The notes: generated by a model not told the origin, from the letters alone. Positions 51,171-59,693 are shown, counted from the stretch's first letter. The stretch: 64,000 bases of DNA from Actinomycetota bacterium (GCA_030841035.1 JAVEDI010000118.1:1-64000); one strand, 5' to 3'. Numbers and translations: made by a program.

Positions 51171-52183
51171 GCGCGGGCGAGATGTGCGTCGAGGCGGGGG
51201 TAGACGCGCCGCGCGTTCAGCTCGAAGACCTTGCCGCGGTCCTCGTCAGTCAGGCCGAGGTTGTCGACGTACCGCTTCGTGTCGTCCCAGTAGAAGCCTG
51301 TCTCCGGGTCGATGGCACGCACCGCGCCGAGCATCTCCGAGCCGAAGAGGATGTTGTCGACGTCGATGACCTCGTGAAGCAGATCGATACCTGCCTGGTG
51401 GTAGACGCACGTGTCGAAGAAGACGTTCTTCATGACCTGCTCGTGCAGCGGCGGACGACCGAGTCGGTCGGCCAGACCGCGGTACCGGCCCCAGTGGTAG
51501 GGCACCGCCCCGCCACCGTGGGGGATCACCAGTCGCAGCTGCGGAAAGTCGGCGAAGAGGTCACCTTCGATCAGCTGCATGAACGCCGTGGTGTCGGCGT
51601 TGAGGTAGTGCGCCCCCAACGCGTGGAAGTTGGGATTGCATGACGCCGAGACATGGATCATGGCGGGTACGTCGAGCGCCACCATCGCCTCGTAGAGCGG
51701 GTACCAGTACCTGTTGGTGAGTGGTGGCGACGTCCAGTGTCCGCCGGACGGATCCGGGTTCAGGTTGCACCCCACGAACCCGAGCGCCTCGACGCACCGG
51801 CGCAGCTCGTCGACGGAGTCGTCCAACGAGCCGCCGGGCGTCTGCGGCAGCTGGCAGACGCCGATGAAGTTGTCGGGGAAGAGGCCGACCACGCGATGGA
51901 TCAGGTCGTTGCACGCCCGTGCCCAGCCCACGGCTGTCGCGGGGTCCGGCACGTGATGCTCCATGGTGGACGCCTGGGGCGAGAAGATCATCAGGTCGCC
52001 GCCGCGCTCCCGCAGCAGCTTGAGCTGGTTGTTCTCGATGGTCTCGCGGATCGCTTCGTCGCTGATGTCGGCAGGCGCCGGCTCCGGCAGGCGCGGATCG
52101 GCGAGCCGGGCGAGCTGAGCCTCGCGGAACGCCTTGTGCGCAGGCGGCACGGTCGTGTAGTGCCCGTGACAATCGATGATCAT
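51167..52183 (-). CDS. ligJ: 4-oxalomesaconate hydratase (LigJ-type amidohydrolase)
   Basis: A 338-residue amidohydrolase-fold protein. It starts MIIDCHGHYTTVPPAH, with the HxH metal site, and contains FVGCNLNPDPSGGHW, LTNRYWYPLYEAMV, VPAMIHVSASCNPN, VIPHGGGAVPYHWGR and NILFGSEMLGAVR. These match LigJ of the protocatechuate 4,5-cleavage pathway closely, including length (about 341). LigJ hydrates 4-oxalomesaconate to 4-carboxy-4-hydroxy-2-oxoadipate. ATG 52183 follows a GAGGAGAG site. It lies downstream of the LigK-type aldolase in the same operon, so steps are consecutive. Confidence 0.85.
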   Translation of the reverse strand: MIIDCHGHYTTVPPAHKAFREAQLARLADPRLPEPAPADISDEAIRETIENNQLKLLRERGGDLMIFSPQASTMEHHVPDPATAVGWARACNDLIHRVVGLFPDNFIGVCQLPQTPGGSLDDSVDELRRCVEALGFVGCNLNPDPSGGHWTSPPLTNRYWYPLYEAMVALDVPAMIHVSASCNPNFHALGAHYLNADTTAFMQLIEGDLFADFPQLRLVIPHGGGAVPYHWGRYRGLADRLGRPPLHEQVMKNVFFDTCVYHQAGIDLLHEVIDVDNILFGSEMLGAVRAIDPETGFYWDDTKRYVDNLGLTDEDRGKVFELNARRVYPRLDAHLARA

Positions 52184-52232
52184 CTGCCAGTCTCTCCTCA
52201 GCGGGTCGGTGTCAGGTCGAGGCCTCCGCCGA

Positions 52233-52922
52233 TCAGTCGTCCGGCGCCTGGTCGACGTAGGTGAGGCCCTTGTGGGCGAGCTCTTCGCGCATGCCGTGCA
52301 CGTCGAGGCTGAGCTCACCCGCCTGGTAGCGCTTGCGTGTCTGGGCCTCCCGTTCCTCTCGCGCCCCGCAGGCCTCGAGCACGTTGGCGGCCCGGCCGCG
52401 CGGCACCACGACGACGCCGTCGTCGTCTGCGACGACCACGTCGCCCGGCCGGACCCACTGGTCGGCGCAGACGACCGGGACGTTGACGCTGCCCAACGTC
52501 TCCTTCACCGTGCCGGTCGCGGACACGCACCTCGACCAGACCGGGAAGCCCAGCTGCCTCAGCTCCGCGACGTCGCGGCAGCCGGCGTCGATCACCAGTC
52601 CTCTGACTCCCCGGGTGTGCAGCGCCGTGGCGAGCAGCTCACCGAAGTAGCCCGCGTCCGAGGGGGATGTCGGCGCGACCACGAGCACGTCGCCCTCCTG
52701 GCACTGCTCGACAGCGACGTGGAGCATCCAGTTGTCGGCCGGAGGGACGCTCACCGTCACCGCCGTCCCGGAGACGTGGGCGCCCGGGTAGATCGGGGTG
52801 ATCCGTGCCGCCATCAGACCCGAACGGCCTTGCGCCTCGTGGACGGTTGCCACTCCGAACGACGCGAACGCGTCAGCGACGGACTTGTCGGTGCGCCGGA
52901 TCTGGCGTACGACGATTCCCAT
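52233..52922 (-). CDS. ligK: 4-carboxy-4-hydroxy-2-oxoadipate aldolase (LigK/RraA-like)
   Basis: A 229-residue RraA-fold aldolase. It has FASFGVATVHEAQGRSGLM at the N-terminus, then VVAPTSPSDAGYFGELLAT and GLVIDAGCRDVAELRQLGFPVWSR, where Arg-Asp form the metal/carboxylate site. This is the HMG/CHA aldolase family that splits 4-carboxy-4-hydroxy-2-oxoadipate into pyruvate and oxaloacetate. The ATG 52922 has a GGAGAAGGGAG ribosome site. It lies 50 bp upstream of the ligJ-like gene in the reverse-strand operon. RraA, the RNase E inhibitor, is excluded by context. Confidence 0.85.
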   Translation of the reverse strand: MGIVVRQIRRTDKSVADAFASFGVATVHEAQGRSGLMAARITPIYPGAHVSGTAVTVSVPPADNWMLHVAVEQCQEGDVLVVAPTSPSDAGYFGELLATALHTRGVRGLVIDAGCRDVAELRQLGFPVWSRCVSATGTVKETLGSVNVPVVCADQWVRPGDVVVADDDGVVVVPRGRAANVLEACGAREEREAQTRKRYQAGELSLDVHGMREELAHKGLTYVDQAPDD

Positions 52923-52960
52923 CTCGCTCCCTTCTCCTGACGGACGCCGGACTGACCGAG

Positions 52961-54082
52961 CTACTGCGGGTTCTTGCCCCACGGCAGCAGCGAGACGTGG
53001 ATGACGCCCTCGTCACCTTCGCCGCCGACGTACCGGATGGCCCGGTCCACCTCGTTGAGCCCGAACGTGTGCGTGGCCAGGCGCTCCAGCGGAAAGCGCC
53101 TGGACGCGAGCTGGGCCAGCGCGAGCTCGCAGGAGCGGTAGCTGTGGCCGCGGGCACTCTTGATGGTGATCGCCTTCTCCGTCACCTTCTTGACGGGGAA
53201 GTCGGGGAAAGCCGCCAGCTCGCCCTGGATCAGCAGCGTGCCGGCCCTGCGCTTCAGTGCGTCGATCCCCAGCAGCACCGGCGCGACGCCGGCGCCGGCG
53301 GTGCAGTCCAGGACGACGTCCACGCCCTTGCCTCCGGTGGCTGCCATGACCCGCTCGAGAGTGTCCTCGGTCTGTACGTCGATGACGAGGTCGGCGCCGA
53401 GGGTCTTCGCGAGGTCCAACCGGGCGGCGTCCCTGCTGGTGCCGGTCACGATGATGACGGCGGCTCCCGCCTGCTTGCAGGCCACGACCTGGGAGAGCCC
53501 CTGCTGACCGGGACCCTGGATCAGCACGGTGGAGTTGTAGCCCACCCCACCGTCGAACAGCGCCCACTCGATGCCGTTCGAGAGCGGCGTCACCAGCCCG
53601 GCGAGCTCGGCCGAGACGGTGTCCGGGACCTTGTGGATCACCGCGTTCCACGGCAGGTACAGGTACTGCGCGAACCCGCCCCACAGGTGGTAGGGCTTCT
53701 CGGATGAGGTGTAGCCGTACCGCCTGGCGTCGGGGTTGGTGCGCCAGTCGGTCGCCTCGCAGTGGCGGTACTCACCGAGGTGACACCACTCGCACTTGAA
53801 ACAGGGCACGTAGTGCTCGACGAAGATCCGGTCGCCCTCGGCGACGCCCTTGCGCTCGACGAACGCGGGGCCGGCCTTGACGATGACGCCGACGTTCTCG
53901 TGGCCCATGATCACCGGGTCGGCGAACGGCGGCTTGGCGTACATCTTGACGTCGGTCCCGCAGATGCCCGCGACCTCGACCTTCAGCAGCGCGCCGTCCT
54001 GGGGGACGTCGGGCATCGCGAGCTCGCGCAGCTCCGTCTTGCCGGGACCGGTCCGTACCGCGGCCAGCACGTGCTCTCCCAT
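52961..54082 (-). CDS. Zinc-dependent medium-chain alcohol dehydrogenase
   Basis: A 373-residue MDR-family enzyme. It has the catalytic-zinc GICGTDVKMY and GHENVGVIV motifs. A structural-zinc lobe reads CFKCEWCHLGEYRHC (four Cys), and GPGQQGLSQVVACKQAG is the NAD-binding motif. ATG 54082 has GGAGG 7 bp upstream. It heads the reverse operon with LigK and LigJ and is divergent from the second decarboxylase-like gene. It may oxidise an alcohol or dihydrodiol intermediate in the aromatic pathway; the substrate is not known. Confidence 0.87.
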   Translation of the reverse strand: MGEHVLAAVRTGPGKTELRELAMPDVPQDGALLKVEVAGICGTDVKMYAKPPFADPVIMGHENVGVIVKAGPAFVERKGVAEGDRIFVEHYVPCFKCEWCHLGEYRHCEATDWRTNPDARRYGYTSSEKPYHLWGGFAQYLYLPWNAVIHKVPDTVSAELAGLVTPLSNGIEWALFDGGVGYNSTVLIQGPGQQGLSQVVACKQAGAAVIIVTGTSRDAARLDLAKTLGADLVIDVQTEDTLERVMAATGGKGVDVVLDCTAGAGVAPVLLGIDALKRRAGTLLIQGELAAFPDFPVKKVTEKAITIKSARGHSYRSCELALAQLASRRFPLERLATHTFGLNEVDRAIRYVGGEGDEGVIHVSLLPWGKNPQ

Positions 54083-54155
54083 GACTGGTCCTCCTTCTCG
54101 ACGTGCGACGAGGCGCATCCCTGAGCGCCGGCCTGCCGACCGCCGCCGAGGCGCG

Positions 54156-54190
54156 TTGGTCCAATGGTCTGACGTTTATACTAGAGTAGG
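54156..54190. promoter_or_regulatory. Divergent promoter/operator region of the ADH and second decarboxylase genes
   Basis: TTGGTCCAA (54156-54164) is a perfect palindrome, and an AT-rich TTTATACTAGAGTA stretch follows, which could supply a -10 element for the forward gene. It sits in the 196-bp divergent gap. GntR/FCD and IclR regulators bind sites of this kind; none is in the window. Confidence 0.4.
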
Positions 54191-54278
54191 CAGCACGAGT
54201 CGAGACGGCGCGCTCCTGGCCGGGCCCCCGTGCGCCGGCCCGACCTTGACCGGGTACGTGCGAGGAGGGCAGGACCAC

Positions 54279-55226
54279 ATGACCCCACTGCAGCTGCGGA
54301 CCGTCACCCGGACGCAGGGGAACAACCAGGCGCTGAAGGACGGGACCGTCCGGCCGCAGGGCTTCGGTTTCGCGTTCGAGGAGGTCCCGGTCCTCGTGCA
54401 CGCGTTCCGTCGGATGGTGCGCGAACTGGAGTACGACGTGTGTGAGATGGCGGTGACGACGTACCTGTGCGCGAAGGCACACGGCAAACGCTTCACCGCA
54501 CTGCCGATCTTCCTGGTCCGGGGGTTCCACCACGGTGTGATCTTCTACAACACCACGGCGGGCATCTCGCACCCCAAGGACCTCGAGGGCCGCAGGGTCG
54601 GGGTCAACCGGGGCTACACCGTCACGACAGGCGTGTGGGCGCGCGCCATCCTGCAGGACGAGTACGGCGTCGACCTGCGCCGAGTGACGTGGGTCCGCTC
54701 CGACGAGGAGCACGTGGTGGAGTACCGGCCGCCGGCCAACGTCGTGTCGATGGATCCCGGGACCAGCCTCGACGAGCTGCTGGGCGCCGGCGACCTGGCC
54801 GCCGTGGTCGGCACCAAGGTCGACCACCCCGACGTCGCGCCGTTGATACCCCACGCCGCCCAAGCCGGCTTCGACGCCCTTCGCCGACGTGGCCTGTACC
54901 CCATCAACCACCTGGTCGTCGTCAGGGACGACCTGCTTGACGCCCATCCGGGGCTGGCCAGAGAGATCTGCGAGGTCTTCGCTGCAGCCAAGGACCGCTA
55001 CGTCCAGCGCCTGCGTGCCGACGCGATCGAGGACCCGTCGCCGACCGACCTGATGTACCGGCGGGTGCTGGAGACCACCGGCGAGGACCCGTTGCCGTAC
55101 GGGATCGCGGCGAACCGACCGATGCTCGACCTGCTCATCGGCCACGCGGTGACCCAGCAGATCCTCGAGCGTCCCCCGGCGGTAGAGGATCTGTTCGCCA
55201 AGAGCACGCACGACTGGACCGCCTGA
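54279..55226 (+). CDS. Second dihydroxyphthalate-decarboxylase-like protein
   Basis: A 315-residue paralogue of the protein at 50175. It has FEEVPVLVHAFRRMVRELEYDVCEMAVTTYL, LPIFLVRGFHHGVIFYNTTAG and the GRRVGVNRGYTVTTGVWARAIL signature, but sequence identity with the first copy is clearly limited. No signal peptide. ATG 54279 has GGAGGG 8 bp upstream. It begins a forward operon with the RpiB-like gene. The substrate may be a different carboxylated diol or a heteroaromatic acid; it is divergent from the zinc dehydrogenase. Confidence 0.8.
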   Translation: MTPLQLRTVTRTQGNNQALKDGTVRPQGFGFAFEEVPVLVHAFRRMVRELEYDVCEMAVTTYLCAKAHGKRFTALPIFLVRGFHHGVIFYNTTAGISHPKDLEGRRVGVNRGYTVTTGVWARAILQDEYGVDLRRVTWVRSDEEHVVEYRPPANVVSMDPGTSLDELLGAGDLAAVVGTKVDHPDVAPLIPHAAQAGFDALRRRGLYPINHLVVVRDDLLDAHPGLAREICEVFAAAKDRYVQRLRADAIEDPSPTDLMYRRVLETTGEDPLPYGIAANRPMLDLLIGHAVTQQILERPPAVEDLFAKSTHDWTA

Positions 55227-55298
55227 GCACCATCCCCGCCGAAGCGTCGGGCCCGCTGCACTCCGGAGCCCCGCACCCCTGTCTCGAGGACGGACACC

Positions 55299-55751
55299 AT
55301 GCGCATAGCCATCACAGCCGACCACAACGGACACGCGTTGAAGTCGCACCTGGTCGACTGGCTGACCAGCCAGGGCCATGAGGTCGACGATCGGGCGCCG
55401 CAGGGCAGCGAGGTGGTCGACTACCCGCCGCTGTGCGCCGACGTCTGTCGTCAGGTCCTCGATGGTCACGTGGAGCGGGCCATCGTCATCGGCGGCACCG
55501 GGTCGGGCGAGGCGATCGCCTGCAACAAGATCCGTGGCGTGCGCGCCGGCCTGTGCCACTGCATGTTCACCACGGAGATCGCCCGCGCCCACAACGACAC
55601 CAACGTACTCGTGATGGGCGCCAAGGTGATCACGCCCGACCTGGCGGAGCGGATCACCGCGACCTGGCTGGTAACCGAGTTCAAGGGCGGCCGCCACCAG
55701 AAGCGCCTGGACCAGATCGCCGCGCTCGAGCGTGGGGAGCCGCTCGGCTGA
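55299..55751 (+). CDS. RpiB/LacA/LacB family sugar-phosphate isomerase-like
   Basis: A 150-residue protein. ADHNGHALKSHLVDWL (RpiB opening), IGGTGSGEAIACNKIRGVRAGLC with the family Cys, and AHNDTNVLVMGAKV with the His are all present. RpiB interconverts ribose 5- and ribulose 5-phosphate, LacAB acts on galactose 6-phosphate. Its place in an aromatic island, 72 bp after the decarboxylase-like gene, suggests recruitment for isomerising a pathway intermediate. That role is not established. Confidence 0.85.
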   Translation: MRIAITADHNGHALKSHLVDWLTSQGHEVDDRAPQGSEVVDYPPLCADVCRQVLDGHVERAIVIGGTGSGEAIACNKIRGVRAGLCHCMFTTEIARAHNDTNVLVMGAKVITPDLAERITATWLVTEFKGGRHQKRLDQIAALERGEPLG

Positions 55752-55757
55752 ACGCCT

Positions 55758-56606
55758 CTAGACCGAACCGAGGAACTCGAGCACGCGGCGCGGCGCTGTC
55801 TCCTCGGTCTGCTCGCTGACCGGGACATCCCAGTACTCGGCGCGGGGAAGGCATTCCTGCAGGTACCTGGCGGCCGACGTTGCGTGCGAGGCGTCCTGGC
55901 CGGGAACGATCAGGGCAGGGGTGTCGAGCCGCAGCAGGTCCTCCGGCTCTGCTCCGGGCACCGTGTCGCGGTCGAAGAGCAGTCGGGCCATGGCGAGGAC
56001 CAGCACCCGGTAGCGCTCGGCGTCCTGCTGCGCGTAACGCTCGGCGAACGCTCGGTCTGCTCGGATGACCGTGACCCACGGACCTACCCGAGCGTCCTGC
56101 GTGAACCCCTGGTCGTGGCTGTCGGCCAGGGCCACCACCGCCGCCAGGCCGTGCTCCTGGACGTACGCCAGGTGCTGGCCGAAGCGCGCGTGCTGCGCGA
56201 TGCGGTACTTGACCCCTCCCGCCGGCGAGAACAGCACCATGCTGGACACCGCGTCGGGAAAGGAGGCGGCGAACGCCGCGACGCTGGAGCACCCCACGCA
56301 GCCGCCCATGAGGTGTGCCTGCTCGATGCCGAGATGATCGAGCAACCCCTTGCCCTGGGCGACGTAGTGGGCCCACGTGACGCGCTCGACCCGACCGCCC
56401 GACAGGCCCGACTCGCGTCGGTCGAACATGATGCAGGTGTACTTCTGGCTGAGGTGATCGATCAGGCGCAGCCGGCCGTACAGGCCGAGGGACCTCCAGT
56501 TCTCGAGCCTCGAGTTGAACCCACCCGGGGAGAACATGAGCAGCGGGGGGCCCTCACCGACGGTCTCGTAGCGTGTGGCTATCCCGTCGATGAAGGCGGT
56601 CGGCAC
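55758..56606 (-). CDS. Alpha/beta hydrolase with Cys in the nucleophile elbow
   Basis: A 282-residue alpha/beta hydrolase: oxyanion region FSPGGFNSRLENW, nucleophile elbow MGGCVGCSS where Cys replaces the usual Ser of GxSxG, acid ALIVPGQDASHATS (Asp) and a candidate general base His in the same DASH motif. A Cys nucleophile is known from dienelactone hydrolase. The gene overlaps the PanB-like gene by 28 bp, giving a coupled reverse operon. Possible substrate: an enol lactone or a 1,3-dicarbonyl ring product of the pathway. Confidence 0.82.
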   Translation of the reverse strand: MPTAFIDGIATRYETVGEGPPLLMFSPGGFNSRLENWRSLGLYGRLRLIDHLSQKYTCIMFDRRESGLSGGRVERVTWAHYVAQGKGLLDHLGIEQAHLMGGCVGCSSVAAFAASFPDAVSSMVLFSPAGGVKYRIAQHARFGQHLAYVQEHGLAAVVALADSHDQGFTQDARVGPWVTVIRADRAFAERYAQQDAERYRVLVLAMARLLFDRDTVPGAEPEDLLRLDTPALIVPGQDASHATSAARYLQECLPRAEYWDVPVSEQTEETAPRRVLEFLGSV

Positions 56607-57466
56607 GACGCCTGCCCTTCCTGCGCCCCGTCCTGAGGTGTGTCACCGAGCGGGATCCCACCCTTGATCTGGCGTCCGGAGCGCACGTCGTCGGCGTAGG
56701 CCGTGATGGCGTCGAACGTGATCTGCGCGACGTTGGCATAGGTCTCCGGCGGGTCGTCCAGGCCGGACGCGGCGTAACCGATGGCCGCATGCGCCATGCG
56801 GACCCGCCCGTCGAGCCAAGGGCCGCCACCGAACCCGCCGAGGACCGGGATCGAGACGGCGTGGGCGACCTCCGGCCCGACGACGGGCCCGGAGTTGGTG
56901 AAGTCCAGAAGCGACGCCCCCGCCGCCTCCAGTCGCTTGGCCTCTGCGACCAGCTCGTCCTTCATCTCCATCGGCACCTGGGCGCTGGCCCCCTTGCGCG
57001 CGTCGTACTCGATGCCGTGACGCAGCGCCCGCTGGGGCGTGATCCCGAACTGAGCGAAGACAGGGATGCCAGCGCGGTCGATGGCGGTGACCGCGTCGAG
57101 GAAGTCCGCGGCGCCGTCCAGCTTCACGACGTCGACACCGGCTTCCTTGACCAGTCGGACGGCCGCGCGTACTGCGCTGTCCGGGCCCTCTTGCAGCGGA
57201 CCGAACGGAAAGTCACAGCTGAGCAGGGCCCGCTTCACACCGCGGCGGACGGCCTGGCAGACGACGATCATCTGCTCCATCGTCACCTCGAGGGGGTTCG
57301 GCTGGCCCCACAGGTTCACCCCTACTGTGTCCCCGACCGAGACGATGTCGACGCCGGCGCGGTCGACGATCGAGGCGATCTGGAAGTCCCAGGCCACCAC
57401 GGCGACGATCTTGCGACCGTCGCGCTTCATCGACTGCAGCGCCGGGAGGGTCACCTTCGCGTCCAT
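56579..57466 (-). CDS. PanB-like (ketopantoate hydroxymethyltransferase family) protein
   Basis: A 295-residue TIM-barrel protein. VTLPALQSMKRDGRKIVAVVAWDFQIASIVDRAG, VDIVSVGDTVG, LLSCDFPFGPLQEG and VDVVKLDGA follow PanB order, with Mg-binding Asp residues in SVGD and SCDF retained. In pantothenate synthesis PanB adds a hydroxymethyl group from methylene-THF to a 2-oxoacid. The strongly catabolic context and lack of panC/panD neighbours suggest a different aldol or retro-aldol reaction. ATG 57466 is chosen as the conserved start; ATG 57496 is possible. Confidence 0.82.
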   Translation of the reverse strand: MDAKVTLPALQSMKRDGRKIVAVVAWDFQIASIVDRAGVDIVSVGDTVGVNLWGQPNPLEVTMEQMIVVCQAVRRGVKRALLSCDFPFGPLQEGPDSAVRAAVRLVKEAGVDVVKLDGAADFLDAVTAIDRAGIPVFAQFGITPQRALRHGIEYDARKGASAQVPMEMKDELVAEAKRLEAAGASLLDFTNSGPVVGPEVAHAVSIPVLGGFGGGPWLDGRVRMAHAAIGYAASGLDDPPETYANVAQITFDAITAYADDVRSGRQIKGGIPLGDTPQDGAQEGQASCRPPSSTG

Positions 57467-57522
57467 GTCGGCACTCTCACATCCCCTCGTGGTCATGACC
57501 GGCGCAACCCGGCCCTGTGCAC

Positions 57523-58038
57523 CTAGGCCCGCAGCGCCTTGAGGACGTCGGTGACGTCATGTTCGTCCTTCGATCGCATCAGCACCCGGGCGTGGGGCCG
57601 CAGTGCCGAGACGGCTGCGCCCGCCGCGCGGCCCTCGCCGAGGATCAGGCCGGCAGTCATGATGCTCCGCAGGGTGCACGCGTTGCCGATCGCCGAGGCC
57701 GCTTCCGCCCCGTCGTCGGCAGTCGCGATCATCACCATGGCGTCAGCGCCGTCGAGCTCCTCGCTCAGTCGTGCCTCGGACCCGTCGGTGCTGCGCAGGA
57801 CGATGTCGGCCAGCTCGGCGTCGACGGCGACCGAGCGCGGCCGAGGTTCGTAGGTGTAGAACCGCGCACCTCCCCACTTCTGCTGTGCGACCTGGCGCAC
57901 GACCGCGCTCGCGCCGTCGTCCAGGGCCACGACGCGGGTGGCTCGCTGGCCGCCGATCGGGACATCGACCCGGAAGCGCGCCTCGGCGGCGGTCGCCGCC
58001 CTGGCGCAGCTGTTGAGCAGTGTCGGACGCATGACCAT
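57523..58038 (-). CDS. Conserved hypothetical protein of the aromatic island
   Basis: A 171-residue soluble protein. Alternating strands and helices (RVVALDDGASAVVRQVA, ADAMVMIATADDGAEAASAIGNACTLRSIMTAGLILGE) look like a Rossmann-type fold with a possible nucleotide- or CoA-binding surface. The closest resemblance seen is a loose one to the FtsZ-like IMTAGL pattern, not enough to name a family. ATG 58038 or 58032. It lies between the Rieske and PanB-like genes in a tightly packed operon, so a pathway role is likely. Unassigned. Confidence 0.65.
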   Translation of the reverse strand: MVMRPTLLNSCARAATAAEARFRVDVPIGGQRATRVVALDDGASAVVRQVAQQKWGGARFYTYEPRPRSVAVDAELADIVLRSTDGSEARLSEELDGADAMVMIATADDGAEAASAIGNACTLRSIMTAGLILGEGRAAGAAVSALRPHARVLMRSKDEHDVTDVLKALRA

Positions 58039-58039
58039 G

Positions 58040-59326
58040 TCAGACCGACGTCTGTCGCACGCCGGGGCTGACCGCCGCCGCGTCACGGCAGGACTCGATG
58101 AACGAGGCCTCCTTCGGCAGCACGATGGACACCGAACGGACGCGGTGGTGCGCGGCGTCGACCCCGGGCGGTGTGATCCCTTCGTCGCGCAGCGCCTCGG
58201 CGGCCGCTCGCAGCTTGGCGCGTGCCTTGATGATGCCGCTGTCGGCGGAGACCAGCCTCTCCTTGTTCCGGTTCACGATCGGGCCCATGCTCTCCTGCAG
58301 GGACGAGTCCTGTATCGCGATGCCCTTGACTCCGGAGAACGTCTCACCGCGCTTCTGCGCCTCGCGGTCCATCAGGTAGTCGTTGTCCTTGTTCTGCACC
58401 GGCCGGTAGGTGCCGGGGATGTTCTCGTTGTGCACCCCGTGGCCGTCCTTCATCGCCTGCAGCTCGTCTGCCGTCAGCGCGCGAACCGGTTGGTAGTCGA
58501 AGGTGAACACCCAGCAGTTCTCGTCGTCGATCGGTATCCACAGGTGACCGTGCATGGGGTGATCGCCCCGGGGAGGCACCATCGTGAAGCTGGGCAGCAC
58601 CCACGGCGTGATCCGCCAGTAGTAGTGGCCTTCCTCGGCATTGCGCCGCACCCCGATGAACAGGCCACCGTCGACGTCCACGACCTCGAAGAACGGCTTG
58701 AGGTCTGCCATGTTGTAGTCGTTGCCCTTGGCGCCCTTGAACAGCGGGTCGTTCTTCAGCCCGGCCGAGTGCAGCCAGGACACGTGACTGGAGTCGATGC
58801 CGCCTTCCAGCGCCTGCAGCCAGTTGCTCTCCTGCCAGCGCTTGGACGTGTAGGTCTGCTCGGGCGGGACCTGGGTGAACTCGAACTCGGGCAGGTCGGG
58901 GCGCTTGGCGGGGTCTCCCATGTAGGTCCAGAGGATGTCGCCGACCTTCACCAGCGGGTAGGAGGTGAGCTTCACCTTGGAGCAGAAGCGGCTGTCCTCG
59001 GGCTCGGACGGCACCTCGACACACTGACCCGTGACGTCGTACTTCCAGCCGTGGTAGGCGCACCGCAGCCCGGCCCCCTCGTTGCGGCCGAACCAGAGGG
59101 ACACTCCTCGGTGCGCGCAGAACTCGTCGATCAGCCCGTATCGGCCGTCGGCGTCGCGGAACGCGATGAGACGCTCGGAGAGGAGCTTGACGCGCACCGG
59201 CGGCGATTCGTTCTCCGCTAGCTCCTCCGCGAGGAGCGCAGGGATCCAGTACTGCCGGAACAGCTCACCCATCGGTGTCCCGGGCCCGGTCCGCGTCAGT
59301 AGCTCGTTGGTCTCTGGTGCGAGCAT
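58040..59326 (-). CDS. Aromatic ring-hydroxylating dioxygenase alpha subunit (phthalate 4,5-dioxygenase-like)
   Basis: A 428-residue Rieske oxygenase of the single-subunit, phthalate-dioxygenase branch. The Rieske centre is C70, H72, C89, H92 (CAH and CAYHGW). The mononuclear iron site has D178, H181 and H186 (GIDSSHVSWLHS). ATG 59326 has GAAAGGA upstream. It heads the reverse operon. A cognate reductase and a dihydrodiol dehydrogenase are not seen in the window, although the MDR dehydrogenase may serve. Substrate is inferred to be a phthalate-like aromatic carboxylate. Confidence 0.87.
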   Translation of the reverse strand: MLAPETNELLTRTGPGTPMGELFRQYWIPALLAEELAENESPPVRVKLLSERLIAFRDADGRYGLIDEFCAHRGVSLWFGRNEGAGLRCAYHGWKYDVTGQCVEVPSEPEDSRFCSKVKLTSYPLVKVGDILWTYMGDPAKRPDLPEFEFTQVPPEQTYTSKRWQESNWLQALEGGIDSSHVSWLHSAGLKNDPLFKGAKGNDYNMADLKPFFEVVDVDGGLFIGVRRNAEEGHYYWRITPWVLPSFTMVPPRGDHPMHGHLWIPIDDENCWVFTFDYQPVRALTADELQAMKDGHGVHNENIPGTYRPVQNKDNDYLMDREAQKRGETFSGVKGIAIQDSSLQESMGPIVNRNKERLVSADSGIIKARAKLRAAAEALRDEGITPPGVDAAHHRVRSVSIVLPKEASFIESCRDAAAVSPGVRQTSV

Positions 59327-59471
59327 CGCGTTGTCCTTTCACCTGCTGCGCCGTCGCCGTCGCCCGCGACCTGTGGGGGTCGAGGGCGGCCATCGCCTCC
59401 CGCGCGGCGAGGCAGACCTGACCGGGGGTGCCGGGCGGATCGCCTCGAGCGAGGGTCACTCATCTACGCTT

Positions 59472-59484
59472 ATGGTTATACCAT
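59472..59484. promoter_or_regulatory. Dyad upstream of the Rieske operon
   Basis: ATGGT TAT ACCAT, perfect arms, 146 bp upstream of the Rieske ATG in an AT-rich patch. It looks like a GntR/FCD-type operator (TGGTNNNACCA). Confidence 0.45.
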
Positions 59485-59552
59485 TCGACCTTCCGACCTG
59501 TCACGGGTCGGGCCCTCGCGGGTGGCCCCCGCACGGCCGCTAGCGGCCGGCA

Positions 59553-59582
59553 ACGCCCCCGGCGGATGGTTGCCGGGGGCGT
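59553..59582 (-). terminator. Terminator hairpin of the Lsr2-like gene
   Basis: ACGCCCCCGGC (59553-59563), loop GGATGGTT, GCCGGGGGCGT (59572-59582), 11-bp perfect stem, about 110 bp downstream of the Lsr2-like stop on the reverse strand. Confidence 0.6.
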
Positions 59583-59693
59583 CGCCCCCAGCCGAGGGGT
59601 CCGTCGACGACCTCCGGCGGACTCACCTCGCCCCGGGTACCTCCTTGCCGTCGGCGCGCGAGGCAAACCACGAGCGCGAGCGAGCCGGCCCCG

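Larger units (their letters stand above)
59327..59693. other. Regulatory stretch between the Rieske and Lsr2-like genes
   Basis: No gene was found here. It holds the dyad at 59472-59484 (upstream of the Rieske gene), a 14-bp palindrome GGCCGCTAGCGGCC (59535-59548) and the hairpin at 59553-59582. Confidence 0.6.

Noticed and set aside
52233-52922. RraA, regulator of RNase E
   Set aside because: Same fold, but the catabolic operon with LigJ and the aldolase Arg-Asp motif favour LigK.
53772-55697. 641-residue reverse-strand open frame
   Set aside because: It overlaps three well-supported genes in other frames and has no recognisable domain.
57523-58038. FtsZ/tubulin-like protein
   Set aside because: Only a loose IMTAGL similarity; no GGGTGTG nucleotide loop.
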